This document shows, one piece after another, positions 25,762 to 33,650 of a stretch of 58,377 bases of DNA. The DNA is taken from assembly GCA_947593615.1 (NCBI GenBank), contig CANQDR010000011.1:1-58377 (forward strand). Reading direction: 5' to 3'. A program made the translations under genes and the position numbers. The DNA comes from an uncultured Clostridia bacterium. GTDB taxonomy: Bacteria; Bacillota; Clostridia; Oscillospirales; Acutalibacteraceae. The stretch's first letter is position 1. Each line of letters starts with the position of its first letter. The notes under the pieces are model-generated. The model searched no databases. It was not told the origin of the DNA and saw only the letters and a program-made list of their open reading frames with translations.

Positions 25762-27004
25762 GTTTTTTAAACCTAAAAAACAAGTCCTTAAAACACCTGA
25801 ACAGGCGTATTCTGAACTCCTAGGCAACAGCTCTGAAAACCAGATTGTTGACTTAGACATTGATTTGATAGATGAAATTAATGACCAGCCGCATAAAATT
25901 CATGCGGATAAAATAAACCGCATCGCTGAAAGTATGAAAATAGTAGGTCAGCTTGACCCTATTATTGTAATACCAAATAATAAGAAAGGCAAAGAAAACA
26001 GATATCTATTAATTGCAGGCCGTCACCGCCGCAGAGCTTGCATACAGCTTGGAATTGATACAGTAAAGGCTGTCATCAGAAAAGAAAGCAATCCTGACAA
26101 ACAACGCCTTATGCTTCTTGCTACAAATAATGACCGAAACACAGACTACGCACCGTCTGAGCTTGCTTTTTCGTACCTTGAACAAATGCAGCTTTTACAA
26201 AAGCTTGGCAACAAATCTACTGCCAGCCAGATAGCGGAGGAAAACAATACAAACAGAAAAACAGTACATAAATATATTCAGCTGACAAAACTTATTGAGC
26301 CTCTGCTTTCAAGAGTTGACAGCAATTCAATTACAGTCGGCGCGGGATATGAATTATCGTTTCTGACACGTCAACAGCAATCAGCTGTTTTTAATTTTAT
26401 TCTTAATCATTCTGACTGTCATATCACAAAAGAAATTGCAAGAGAAATAAGAGAAAATCCTGATGATATTGAAAACATATTCTATCCCCCATCTTCCCTT
26501 TCCGATGATGACGATTCAGAAAATACAGATATTCAAGAAAGCCCTAAAGCAGAGAAAAAAACAAATTCAAATTATTCTCAACACAATAAGTGTCCCTCGG
26601 AGGGACACTTGACTCCGAAAATTAGTTTTGAAGTATTGATGACTATTGCATATGTGATTAAAAAAGAAGCATATTCGGTTTTCTCTTACATTATTTCAAG
26701 TTATCCCACAACAGATGAAGTTATTGAATTTATTAATACAAGATATGTAAAAAACGATTTATTCTATAAAGGCTTTTTAAAAGAAAAAAATAATGAGCAC
26801 ACACCTTTTTATACATATCTGTATTCTGAGTATTCAGTTGCTTTTAAGAAAAAACTTACAGTCAAACTTTTAACAGATACAAAAGAAAAGGAAACATACA
26901 ATCTAAGTTATGCAGAACTCGACGGAGCATTGAGAACATTTCTCAGAAAATATGTACCTGTAGAGGACAAAATCATCGCAATTAGAGAAACTCAAACTAA
27001 TTAA
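25754..27004 (+). CDS. parB: ParB-family DNA-binding protein
   Basis: The 416-residue protein has the ParB N-terminal CTP-binding domain (IDEINDQPHKIHADKINRIA, LIAGRHRRRACIQLG as the arginine-rich box) and a central helix-turn-helix (TASQIAEENNTNRKTVHKYI). A charged linker is followed by a C-terminal domain of unknown type from about residue 285. The linker's DNA contains a perfect copy of the ICE palindrome (26588-26611), read in frame as KCPSEGHL. ParB proteins bind palindromic sites and some, such as KorB, also regulate transcription, so the palindromes are candidate targets. Confidence 0.92.
   Translation: MPEFFKPKKQVLKTPEQAYSELLGNSSENQIVDLDIDLIDEINDQPHKIHADKINRIAESMKIVGQLDPIIVIPNNKKGKENRYLLIAGRHRRRACIQLGIDTVKAVIRKESNPDKQRLMLLATNNDRNTDYAPSELAFSYLEQMQLLQKLGNKSTASQIAEENNTNRKTVHKYIQLTKLIEPLLSRVDSNSITVGAGYELSFLTRQQQSAVFNFILNHSDCHITKEIAREIRENPDDIENIFYPPSSLSDDDDSENTDIQESPKAEKKTNSNYSQHNKCPSEGHLTPKISFEVLMTIAYVIKKEAYSVFSYIISSYPTTDEVIEFINTRYVKNDLFYKGFLKEKNNEHTPFYTYLYSEYSVAFKKKLTVKLLTDTKEKETYNLSYAELDGALRTFLRKYVPVEDKIIAIRETQTN
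26588..26611. repeat. ICE palindrome, copy 5 (inside parB)
   Basis: AAGTGTCCCTC and its reverse complement around one central base, fully conserved although it lies in the coding frame of parB. Confidence 0.92.
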
Positions 27005-27023
27005 TTTTCGCTATCTACTCATA

Positions 27024-27092
27024 CATTCTCCCCGAATGTTCTTTGAAAAAGCAGGGGCTTGTATCCTATGCAAGTCCCTGCAAGTATTTTAA
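27024..27092 (+). promoter_or_regulatory. Repeated leader element A (short ORF plus hairpin)
   Basis: CATTCTCCCC is followed by ATGTTCTTTGAAAAA and a stem GCAGGGGCTTG/CAAGTCCCTGC (27051-27081), then a ribosome binding site and the dockerin gene. A related element occurs at 30752-30819 with different stem bases that still pair. An 18-residue frame beginning MFFEK (27036-27092) spans the hairpin. It could be an attenuator or a processing site. Confidence 0.55.
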
Positions 27093-27108
27093 TTAAGGAG
27101 AAAATAAA

Positions 27109-27690
27109 ATGAAATTCAGAAAAATTATTTTATCATCAATAATCTTAATGTTATTGGTATCATCAGCAATACTTCCGACATCAGCCGCTACAATTCAAAT
27201 TGGCGATGTCAACGGTGACGGACGTATATCCGTTGTGGATGCAACACTAATTCAGAAAAAACTTTCAGGAATAAACACTTCAGAAAGATATTTCAGTCAA
27301 AATTCTGATTTTGACCGTTCGGGCTATACAAACATAATTGACGTAACACTTATTCAAAAACAAATTTCGGGAATTATAGAAGTTTATGGTAATTACATTA
27401 TTTCTTTTAACGGCGGCTCGGCATCAGTATATAAATATTTTGGTACAGAAACCAGTACAACTGTACCCACTCGCTTGTCCGGATATGAAATAACGAGCAT
27501 AGACCAAGAATCATTTTATAACAACAAAACTCTTACAACTGTCACTCTCCCCTCTACAGTAACAAAAATAGATGATTACGCTTTTTCTAATTGCGCTAAC
27601 CTCAAAACTGTTTATGCTAAAAACAAAAATATTAAATGGGGTAACTCATTTATAAACTGTCCGAAATTTCAGTCGATTAAATTTATATAA
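27109..27690 (+). CDS. Secreted dockerin and leucine-rich-repeat protein
   Basis: The 193-residue protein has a signal peptide (ILPTSAAT cleavage region), then two type I dockerin repeats, GDVNGDGRISVVDATLIQKK and SDFDRSGYTNIIDVTLIQKQ, with the calcium-binding Asp/Asn pattern. A BspA-like leucine-rich repeat segment follows (LTTVTLPSTVTKIDDYAFSNC). Dockerins bind cohesins in cellulosome-like or cell-surface assemblies. Here the dockerin is N-terminal and carried on an ICE next to a sortase gene, suggesting a surface attachment role. The cohesin partner is not in the window. Confidence 0.85.
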   Translation: MKFRKIILSSIILMLLVSSAILPTSAATIQIGDVNGDGRISVVDATLIQKKLSGINTSERYFSQNSDFDRSGYTNIIDVTLIQKQISGIIEVYGNYIISFNGGSASVYKYFGTETSTTVPTRLSGYEITSIDQESFYNNKTLTTVTLPSTVTKIDDYAFSNCANLKTVYAKNKNIKWGNSFINCPKFQSIKFI

Positions 27691-27693
27691 TAG

Positions 27694-27712
27694 CTGTCCC
27701 TCCGAGGGACAG
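27694..27712. repeat. ICE palindrome, copy 6
   Basis: CTGTCCCTC and its reverse complement around one base (CTGTCCCTCCGAGGGACAG), three bases after the dockerin gene and about 60 bases before the sortase gene. Confidence 0.87.
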
Positions 27713-27774
27713 TTATTAAAATTGTTATAAATGTAAGCGTATTGAAATGTAAGCATAAGGAGGTTCAAATTTAG

Positions 27775-28566
27775 TTGCGCAGAAAGTTATTAACAGTAGT
27801 TGCTGTAATTCTACTTGCAGCAGGGCTGAGTCTAATTTTGTTTCCGCCTGTTTCAAATACTGTCGGCACCCAGATTGCCAAATCTGAAATAGAAAAATTC
27901 GATAAACAAATTGAAAACGCTGTTGAAGATGAAACATTTGAGGACGCAATAAAAAAAGGTGAGATTGATGATGAGGGTTACCCAATTGACAGTTCAGGAA
28001 ATCGTACAAGTGACATACCGTTGCTTTTTGCTCCAGACCTCGAACGATTATATCAAGACAGCAATGCTTACAATAATAATTTAAAGGATAATCAATGTTC
28101 GCTGCTTGTTGATGAAACATCATATGTTAATCCGGTGCTTAATCTTGCTGATTATGGTATTTACTCCGGAATATATGGATATGTTTCTGCACCGACAATC
28201 GGAATGAAACTGCCTATCTATTTAGGAGCTAATGAAAGTAATATGAGTTATGGAGCTGCACATCTTACTTATACCTCACTGCCTTTAGGCGGTGAAAGTA
28301 CAAATTGTGTGCTTGCAGGTCATACAGGTTACATTGGCAGGATTTTCTTTGATAATATCAGAAAGTTAAATAAGGGCGATACGGTAGAGCTTACAAACTA
28401 TTGGTACACAATGACTTACAAAGTTATTGATACTAAGGTTTGCAAAGCAACTCAGTCTGAGGCGGTGTTTATCAATTCGGGTAAAGATTTACTCACTATG
28501 CTTACCTGTATTTCAGACGGTGCAGGCGGATTTAACAGATATTATGTTATCTGTGCGAGAATATAA
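27775..28566 (+). CDS. Sortase (class C-like)
   Basis: The 263-residue protein starts at TTG 27775 behind AAGGAGG. It has one N-terminal membrane segment (TVVAVILLAAGLSLILF), a spacer and a sortase domain with catalytic His in LAGHTGYIG, Cys in LLTMLTCISDG and Arg in FNRYYVICARI. It should cut LPXTG-like signals and join surface proteins to each other or to the wall. A second sortase of the same element lies at 43704-44546 next to the pilins. It lacks a C-terminal membrane helix, unlike that one. Confidence 0.9.
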   Translation: MRRKLLTVVAVILLAAGLSLILFPPVSNTVGTQIAKSEIEKFDKQIENAVEDETFEDAIKKGEIDDEGYPIDSSGNRTSDIPLLFAPDLERLYQDSNAYNNNLKDNQCSLLVDETSYVNPVLNLADYGIYSGIYGYVSAPTIGMKLPIYLGANESNMSYGAAHLTYTSLPLGGESTNCVLAGHTGYIGRIFFDNIRKLNKGDTVELTNYWYTMTYKVIDTKVCKATQSEAVFINSGKDLLTMLTCISDGAGGFNRYYVICARI

Positions 28567-28595
28567 TTTTTATTTTATATTAGGACGGTGAAAAA

Positions 28596-29063
28596 ATGGC
28601 TTGACTATTTTTAATATTTTCAATTGTGTGTTTTATACTTTTTTTAATTTCATTTAGATATATTCCTCAATATACTCATCTTATTTCAGCTATAGGGAAT
28701 CTTTTGATTGCTATATTTTTTTTACAAGAGAAAGGAAAACAAATGGTAGATTACACAAAAGAATTAGGGTTAGACTGTACTAGAGGAACAATGTTTTATA
28801 AATATAAAAACATTAGAATTTATACAATTATAAAGGAATATCCACTTACATATTGGTACACCGTTGCGGATATTGATAAAAAAAGAGTTATACCTTCTAT
28901 TGATATAAGAACTCTTGAATACTATAAAGAATTTGAAGATGTTAAAATTTATTTACATCGTGGAAGATGTGTTCCAAAGATTATTCGTGAAGCGTTAAAA
29001 AAAGGTGAACTAACAGACGAAATGTGGGTTAGCATTGATGAATTTCCTTTGTATGAAATTTAA
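28596..29063 (+). CDS. Membrane-anchored hypothetical protein with UGA at codon 3
   Basis: ATG 28596 follows GGTGAAAAA but the third codon is TGA (28602-28604). The frame then continues open through two hydrophobic segments (LFLIFSIVCFILFLISF and LISAIGNLLIAIFFL) into a soluble domain of about 106 residues (MVDYTKELGLDC...). An internal ATG at 28743 with AAAGGA nearby could give the soluble part alone. Either the UGA is a recent nonsense mutation (TGG to TGA would restore Trp), or it is read through. I do not recognise the domain. Confidence 0.5.
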
Positions 29064-29079
29064 TAAGAACTGGGGGATA

Positions 29080-29727
29080 ATGATGTTAGCAGGTGACGTA
29101 ATGTTTTATAAAAAATTAAACAAAAATTTAGATAGAGTGTTACTGTTTCTAACAATAGTAATGGCAGTTATGATATTAGGTTTTTTTATATTGCCAAATA
29201 ATATTACTGAAAATACAGATAATGAGCGTGAACAGTATTATTCGCAAGTAAAAAAAGACATTGAATGCATAACATTTTCTGATGAAGTGACTTGTCAATA
29301 TGCAAAACAAAAAGTAGATTTAAAGTCAGGTAAAAAAACACCATATGATTATAATTTTACGTCTGATGAAGAATATAGTTGCACCGTTATTTATGACGAT
29401 AACAACAAATATATTGAAGGTCAACAATATATTTGTCAGGTTTATGAATTCTCATCAACCACAGCTAATAATGAAGTTCAAGATTTTTCTGACCAACAAA
29501 CAAGTCCTATTCGATACTATGTTATTGATGAAAATAAGTTTAACATTAATACATATAAAGAAAAGGCTATAAATTCTTTTACAGAAAAGATTATAGAAAC
29601 AAAAAAAGTGAAAGCAGAATTTTGGGTTAAAATTACAAAATTTTTGTGTTGTTTAATAGCTTTTGTATTTGTTTTTAAGGTAATTAAGGTAATATCAGAC
29701 AGTAGAAAAAGTCAGAAAAGCAGGTAA
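29080..29727 (+). CDS. Hypothetical membrane protein with two transmembrane segments
   Basis: The 215-residue protein starts at ATG 29080 behind GGGGG. A transmembrane helix at residues about 20-40 (LLFLTIVMAVMILGFFIL) is followed by a long extracytoplasmic part and a second helix near the C terminus (FLCCLIAFVFVFKVIKV) with a basic tail. That topology leaves about 135 residues outside. Family and function are unknown. It belongs to a run of small membrane proteins between the sortase and the coiled-coil genes. Confidence 0.65.
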   Translation: MMLAGDVMFYKKLNKNLDRVLLFLTIVMAVMILGFFILPNNITENTDNEREQYYSQVKKDIECITFSDEVTCQYAKQKVDLKSGKKTPYDYNFTSDEEYSCTVIYDDNNKYIEGQQYICQVYEFSSTTANNEVQDFSDQQTSPIRYYVIDENKFNINTYKEKAINSFTEKIIETKKVKAEFWVKITKFLCCLIAFVFVFKVIKVISDSRKSQKSR

Positions 29728-29730
29728 AGT

Positions 29731-30155
29731 ATGAAGGTGTATTCTATGTATATTTTTTTGAATTTATTTGAGGTTTTTTTGAGGTTGTAGTATGTTTAAC
29801 TACATTTGTTTTAGGAATAAGGGTTGCATCAATGATTAATTATTTAAAAAATTCCGGTTTTTCTCTTAATCCACGATCTATCTACAGAAACATTCTTTAC
29901 TTTATAATAGAGAAAAAATTTAAAAGATTTTTGACTAATGATGAATTTGAAACAGTTATAAAAGCTCACGAATGTTTTGTATCTGGATTTACACCGTCAT
30001 ATAAATGTTGTGTAAAAATGCTTAAGATAATTGATAAAATTAAAAGTAATATTAAGAAACAGCATATGGATTTATACGGCTTTTCAGAGAATAACATAAA
30101 GAAAATGCACTATATAAAAAAATACAATGAGCAGGGTATAAATAGTTATAAATAA
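29731..30155 (+). pseudogene. Frameshifted small ICE gene (poly-T slip)
   Basis: ATG 29731 opens a frame that dies at 29788-29790 just after a run of seven T (29774-29780). Adding one T joins it to the open frame that continues through a hydrophobic stretch (VVVCLTTFVLGI) into the 107 codons from ATG 29832 to 30155 (MINYLKNSGFSLNPRSIYRN...). The downstream part may be translated alone from 29832, though without a good ribosome binding site. The soluble part is basic and unrecognised. A sequencing slip or phase variation at the T run are alternatives to decay. Confidence 0.5.
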
Positions 30156-30167
30156 GGAAGTGATTTT

Positions 30168-30623
30168 ATGATTTGATGCATTTGTATATTGGCTTTAGTA
30201 GGGTTTATATTAATTTTTATTGGATTGAAACATAATAAAAGTAAAGTTTTATTTATCATATCGGGAATAATATTTTGTATAGTTGCTGTTACTACGTGTA
30301 TATCAATATCATTAAATGGATCAGAAGCAATCGAATTTTTTTCTTCTTCAAAAGTAAATACATATGAAGTTATAGATTATGAGCTCTATAATGTAAATAA
30401 CAAAACTACAGAGTTTTATTTTTTAAAAACATCTGCAGGAAATTTTGTGATAATACCTGACGACAGTCATATTATCACTGGCTGTATAAATTATCCAATG
30501 ACTATAGCAATTGAGGAAAAGTCATATGTTGATTTACTTAGTTTTTTACCGAAAGAAAAAACGATATATAACTTTTTTGGTATTAATGTAGATAAACAAC
30601 TGGAGGATAAATACAATGAGTAA
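30168..30623 (+). CDS. Hypothetical membrane protein with UGA at codon 3
   Basis: AAGGAAGTGAT places the start at ATG 30168, but codon 3 is TGA (30174-30176). The frame continues with two hydrophobic segments (ILALVGFILIFIGL and VLFIISGIIFCIVAVTTC) and a soluble C-terminal part of about 95 residues. The alternative TTG at 30189 has no ribosome binding site and cuts into the first helix. This is the second gene of the cluster with UGA at codon 3 before a membrane helix. Function is unknown. The stop overlaps the next small gene. Confidence 0.5.
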
Positions 30624-30723
30624 TTATGTGAATCCGTTACCTGAAAAGTTAGAATATTTTCGTAAAAGTAAAAGTTTAGCACAACAGAATGTTTCTAATA
30701 CTCTAAATATGGGAAATCAATAA
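30616..30723 (+). CDS. Truncated XRE-type helix-turn-helix fragment
   Basis: GGAGG precedes ATG 30616. The 35-residue product (PLPEKLEYFRKSKSLAQQN...) looks like the first two helices of an XRE/Cro repressor, then stops at TAA. Full domains need about 55-60 residues, so it is probably a remnant of the element's immunity-type regulator. It overlaps the end of the preceding gene. Confidence 0.45.
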   Translation: MSNYVNPLPEKLEYFRKSKSLAQQNVSNTLNMGNQ

Positions 30724-30751
30724 TGTATTTATAAAAAAGCTATTACCTGAA

Positions 30752-30819
30752 CATTTTCCCCCTGATGTTCTTTGAAAAACAGGAGCTTGTTTCCTCCTTG
30801 GCAAGCTCCTGTAAATATA
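30752..30819 (+). promoter_or_regulatory. Repeated leader element B (short ORF plus hairpin)
   Basis: CATTTTCCCCC is followed by ATGTTCTTTGAAAAA and a perfect stem CAGGAGCTTG/CAAGCTCCTG (30780-30811). It parallels element A at 27024-27092; several stem positions differ but pairing is kept. Confidence 0.55.
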
Positions 30820-30906
30820 TTATTAAGGTGATAAAAAACAACAAATTTAAAATATACATAAGAAACAACAGAATAATTGTTATATAACAAATCAAATAAA
30901 CAAAAT

Positions 30907-30935
30907 TTGACAAAATATTTTCTTCAATATAGAAT
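30907..30935 (+). promoter_or_regulatory. Promoter of the coiled-coil gene at 30949
   Basis: TTGACA (30907-30912), 17-base spacer, TAGAAT (30930-30935), with GGAGGTG right behind. The same arrangement recurs at 32083-32111 and 33072-33100 in front of related genes. Confidence 0.8.
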
Positions 30936-30948
30936 GGAGGTGAAATAA

Positions 30949-31446
30949 ATGGACATTAAGCATCTAATTACTATAGTAATTACAGTAGGAGTTGTTTATT
31001 TGAGTATTAAAGTTATTGCGGAACTATTTAAAAAGAAGAAAGCTAATAGAGATAAAAAGAATGAAATCAACTTTAAAATTCAAAATGCATTTGAAGCTCA
31101 TGAAAATAATATAGAAGAAATGCAAAAGAAGTATGATAAGCTTTATTCTGAATTTATTGCATATAAAAGAGAAACAGAAAAATCACTTTCACAAATGGAA
31201 GAATACACAGACAGAATTATTAAAATAAGTAATGAAATAATCACTTTTGATGAAGCTTTTGGAGAAAAACTATCCCTTTGGTGTGACCTGCTCAATAATT
31301 CTGAAAATTCTGAAACTGTCAAAAAGCAAATTAGAGAGCATTTAGACATAGATATTAAATTCAGGGATGATATTAAGTTAGAGCAAGAACAACAACGTAT
31401 ACAACGTTATCAAAATATAAGACATAGTTTTGGATTGGATAGATAA
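30949..31446 (+). CDS. Membrane-anchored coiled-coil protein
   Basis: The 165-residue protein has an N-terminal membrane helix (LITIVITVGVVYLSIKVIAEL), a basic stop-transfer patch (FKKKKANRDKKN) and a long charged coiled coil facing the cytoplasm. GGAGGTG precedes the ATG. Its promoter and leader match those of the genes at 32125 and 33114, but the body differs, so it is a more distant member of that group. Function is unknown. The gene ends three bases before the next start. Confidence 0.65.
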   Translation: MDIKHLITIVITVGVVYLSIKVIAELFKKKKANRDKKNEINFKIQNAFEAHENNIEEMQKKYDKLYSEFIAYKRETEKSLSQMEEYTDRIIKISNEIITFDEAFGEKLSLWCDLLNNSENSETVKKQIREHLDIDIKFRDDIKLEQEQQRIQRYQNIRHSFGLDR

Positions 31447-31448
31447 AA

Positions 31449-32021
31449 ATGGATAAACATGCAATGAAAATAGTTGTTAATATATTTAAGTATATTGCCA
31501 TAGTAATTTTAATATTTTCTATATTATTTAATACAGATATACCATCTAACTTATGTTCCGGCGAATTTAAAAACTTTTTACAAAGTTTTACAAATCTTAT
31601 GCGTATAAATATGCAAACAACTTCTATTTTATTATTTATATGTGTAATTGTTATATTAGTCTGCAACATTATTAATAACTTTATAAAATCATATGATGAA
31701 AGTCATGAGTTAGATAAAATTTATACCGAAAGTATCAACAGAATAGATCGTTGCAAAGCAAAGTATACAAATCTCGCGGAAAAGACAACAAAAATAGAAG
31801 ATAATTTAAATGAAGCAAAAGAACAACTATCTAAAGAAACATACAGTAAAATTTTTAAATTATCTAATAATTGCAATAGAATTGAAGCTCATTTTGAGCG
31901 TAGAAAATCAAATTATTTTGTTACTAATCAAAAGTTTTACGAAGTTGCAAAAACAAGCAAAAACATTGATAATGATACTTTACAACTTATAAACACCTTT
32001 GAAAATGAAATATTTAAATAA
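31449..32021 (+). CDS. Hypothetical two-helix membrane protein with cytoplasmic coiled coil
   Basis: The 190-residue protein has two membrane segments (IFKYIAIVILIFSILF and TTSILLFICVIVILVCNII) joined by a short outer loop, then a coiled coil of about 110 residues rich in Lys, Glu and Asn. It starts three bases after the previous gene, so the two are co-transcribed. A terminator follows its stop. No family is recognised. Confidence 0.6.
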   Translation: MDKHAMKIVVNIFKYIAIVILIFSILFNTDIPSNLCSGEFKNFLQSFTNLMRINMQTTSILLFICVIVILVCNIINNFIKSYDESHELDKIYTESINRIDRCKAKYTNLAEKTTKIEDNLNEAKEQLSKETYSKIFKLSNNCNRIEAHFERRKSNYFVTNQKFYEVAKTSKNIDNDTLQLINTFENEIFK

Positions 32022-32036
32022 ATAATTATGTTTTCA

Positions 32037-32072
32037 TTAAAGCTAAAACTTCTTGTTTTAGCTTTTTATTTT
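32037..32072 (+). terminator. Terminator, unit A
   Basis: AAAGCTAAAAC pairs with GTTTTAGCTTT and is followed by a T-rich run. The same sequence recurs at 33026-33061 at the start of the duplicated unit. Confidence 0.85.
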
Positions 32073-32082
32073 TGAACATTAT

Positions 32083-32111
32083 TTGACAAAGTATTGTCTT
32101 AGATATAGAAT
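32083..32111 (+). promoter_or_regulatory. Promoter of the coiled-coil gene at 32125
   Basis: TTGACA (32083-32088) and TAGAAT (32106-32111) with a 17-base spacer. Confidence 0.85.
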
Positions 32112-32124
32112 AGAGGTGAAATAA

Positions 32125-32733
32125 ATGGACTTTAGTAACTTTGACTGGGGATACATTATGGAAATGGCAATTGCTACAATAGCAGGAGCTTTAATAGCTG
32201 TTGCAGGTACAATATTTGTAAATTGGCTCGGCAATCGTAAAGGTTATAAAGATATTGACCGTAAAATCGGTACTCTTGATAATACAACATTAAGCGGCCA
32301 GCACAAAAAAATAACTGAAGATATTAAGAAATCAATTGATGACAATGCAAAAGAGTTTCATAACAAGATTGACAATAAAATCGGTACTCTTGATAACACT
32401 ACGCTAAGCGGACAAAACAAAGATATAATAAAAAGAATCGAAAATATATCTCAGTTTTTAGAAAAGGAGCGAGATATAAAACTTCAAAAAAACAATCTTC
32501 TTGATTATGATATGCAGAAAATAAACATCAGTATTGATAATCTTTCGGGATTTGCTGAGATTATGAAAGATTTATCCTCTGAAAACTCAGAATTAAAAGC
32601 TGAAAATCATAGTATTAAACTTGAAAACCAAAAATTAGCTCAGGACAACACAGAGCTAAGAGAACAGCTTGCACAGTATCAAAAGCAAACACAAACATAC
32701 ACAAATGATTTTACGCAAGGTTTGAATTTATAA
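32125..32733 (+). CDS. Membrane-anchored coiled-coil protein, duplicated unit A
   Basis: The 202-residue protein has a short N terminus (MDFSNFDWGYIME), a membrane helix (IATIAGALIAVAGTIFVNWL) and a long coiled coil. A 14-residue motif KIGTLDNTTLSGQ(H/N)K occurs twice within it. The last 20 or more residues (ending TYTNDFTQGLNL) are identical to those of the paralogue at 33114-33650. It is followed directly by a type I toxin locus. The pair forms one unit of a tandem duplication. The topology suggests a cytoplasm-facing scaffold, but function is unknown. Confidence 0.7.
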   Translation: MDFSNFDWGYIMEMAIATIAGALIAVAGTIFVNWLGNRKGYKDIDRKIGTLDNTTLSGQHKKITEDIKKSIDDNAKEFHNKIDNKIGTLDNTTLSGQNKDIIKRIENISQFLEKERDIKLQKNNLLDYDMQKINISIDNLSGFAEIMKDLSSENSELKAENHSIKLENQKLAQDNTELREQLAQYQKQTQTYTNDFTQGLNL

Positions 32734-32821
32734 TTACGCCATATTAGCCTATGGGCTTTATGGATAAGGTTGCAGGGAAGTTAAGGCGGTTAGCACTCCC
32801 AAAGGATTGGGGGTGATATGT

Positions 32822-32893
32822 ATGACTGAAATGGTTTTACTTGTCATTGTACTTGTAGCACTCACACATGTCATTAAATACATAAAAAAATAA
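32822..32893 (+). CDS. Type I toxin-like small hydrophobic peptide, locus 2
   Basis: ATG 32822 encodes 23 residues (MTEMVLLVIVLVAL... ending IKYIKK), one membrane helix with a basic tail. The ribosome binding site GGGGGTGAT lies in a hairpin, ACTCCCAA (32795-32802) pairing with TTGGGGGT (32807-32814), which should block translation. The ends of the locus are complementary (CAGGGAA with TTCCCTG, GGCGGTTAGC with GCTAACCGC), predicting a closed full-length mRNA. It is almost identical to locus 3 and shares architecture, but not peptide sequence, with locus 1. Insertion of the peptide into the membrane would be the toxic step by analogy with known type I toxins. Confidence 0.75.
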   Translation: MTEMVLLVIVLVALTHVIKYIKK

Positions 32894-32981
32894 TCGCCCA
32901 ACTGTCCAAGGTCAAAGCGATTATTTTTAATAATAATTAAATTTTCCTTAGGCTAACCGCTTTATACGGTTTTCCCTGTAA
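32885..32981 (-). ncRNA. Predicted antisense antitoxin RNA, locus 2
   Basis: The minus strand has TTGACA (33010-33015), a 17-base spacer and TATAAT (32987-32992), a perfect consensus promoter reading leftward into the toxin 3' region. The inverted sequence AATAATCGC/GCGATTATT (32889-32926) may end the transcript. Ends are estimated. Confidence 0.68.
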
Positions 32982-33025
32982 TCTTAATTATATATTACCA
33001 AAATAAATATGTCAATATATTTTCA

Positions 33026-33061
33026 TTAAAGCTAAAACTTCTTGTTTTAGCTTTTTATTTT
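33026..33061 (+). terminator. Terminator, unit B
   Basis: AAAGCTAAAAC pairs with GTTTTAGCTTT followed by T-rich sequence, a copy of the one at 32037. Confidence 0.85.
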
Positions 33062-33071
33062 TGAACATTAT

Positions 33072-33100
33072 TTGACAAAATATTATCTTAGATGTAGAAT
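33072..33100 (+). promoter_or_regulatory. Promoter of the coiled-coil gene at 33114
   Basis: TTGACA (33072-33077) and TAGAAT (33095-33100) with a 17-base spacer. Confidence 0.85.
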
Positions 33101-33113
33101 AGGGGTGAAATAA

Positions 33114-33650
33114 ATGTACTTCAATAATTTGGATTGGAGATATATTATGGATTGGGTCGTTTTTGCTTCTTGTTTTGTTTTAATATTTTCAACTATTTTT
33201 GATATAGTAAAATCAATTAAAGATAAAAAAGAACTATCTGACGAACATAAAACACTTAGAGAAAATCATCAATCTTTAAGTAATGAACACATTCAAATTG
33301 AAAGTTTAGTTAAGGAAGAAGTACAAAACACTAAACATATCGTTGAAAAAGATAATTTGCAAATTCTTAGTATTGTGAATAATATTGATCGTACTCTCAT
33401 AAAAGAACTTGAAAGAAATAATATTTATCATAATAATCTTACAGATGGTCAACGTGACATAAAACATCATGTAGAATCTATATCAGCCCTTATGAAAGAA
33501 GTTGAAAGATTACAATCCCAGTCAATTAATCAGCAAAAAGAAATTAAAGAATTAACTCAGGAGAATTCAGAATTAAGAGAACAGCTTGCCCAGTATCAAA
33601 AGCAAACACAAACATACACAAATGATTTTACGCAAGGTTTGAATTTATAA
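33114..33650 (+). CDS. Membrane-anchored coiled-coil protein, duplicated unit B
   Basis: The 178-residue paralogue of 32125-32733 keeps the N-terminal layout (MYFNNLDWRYIMD, then membrane helix VVFASCFVLIFSTIF) and an identical C terminus (ending TYTNDFTQGLNL), while the middle coiled coil has diverged. It is followed by toxin locus 3 in the same arrangement. Conserved ends around a variable centre suggest that only the anchor and the tail have a fixed partner. Function is unknown. Confidence 0.7.
   Translation: MYFNNLDWRYIMDWVVFASCFVLIFSTIFDIVKSIKDKKELSDEHKTLRENHQSLSNEHIQIESLVKEEVQNTKHIVEKDNLQILSIVNNIDRTLIKELERNNIYHNNLTDGQRDIKHHVESISALMKEVERLQSQSINQQKEIKELTQENSELREQLAQYQKQTQTYTNDFTQGLNL

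Noticed and set aside
28596-28640. Selenocysteine insertion at the UGA codons.
   Set aside because: No convincing SECIS-like hairpin was seen directly downstream, and position 3 before a membrane helix does not resemble a known selenoprotein.
28596-30623. Global reassignment of UGA to Trp in this organism.
   Set aside because: UGA ends cas7c, the second sortase and several other intact genes at expected lengths, so only local readthrough or nonsense mutation is plausible.
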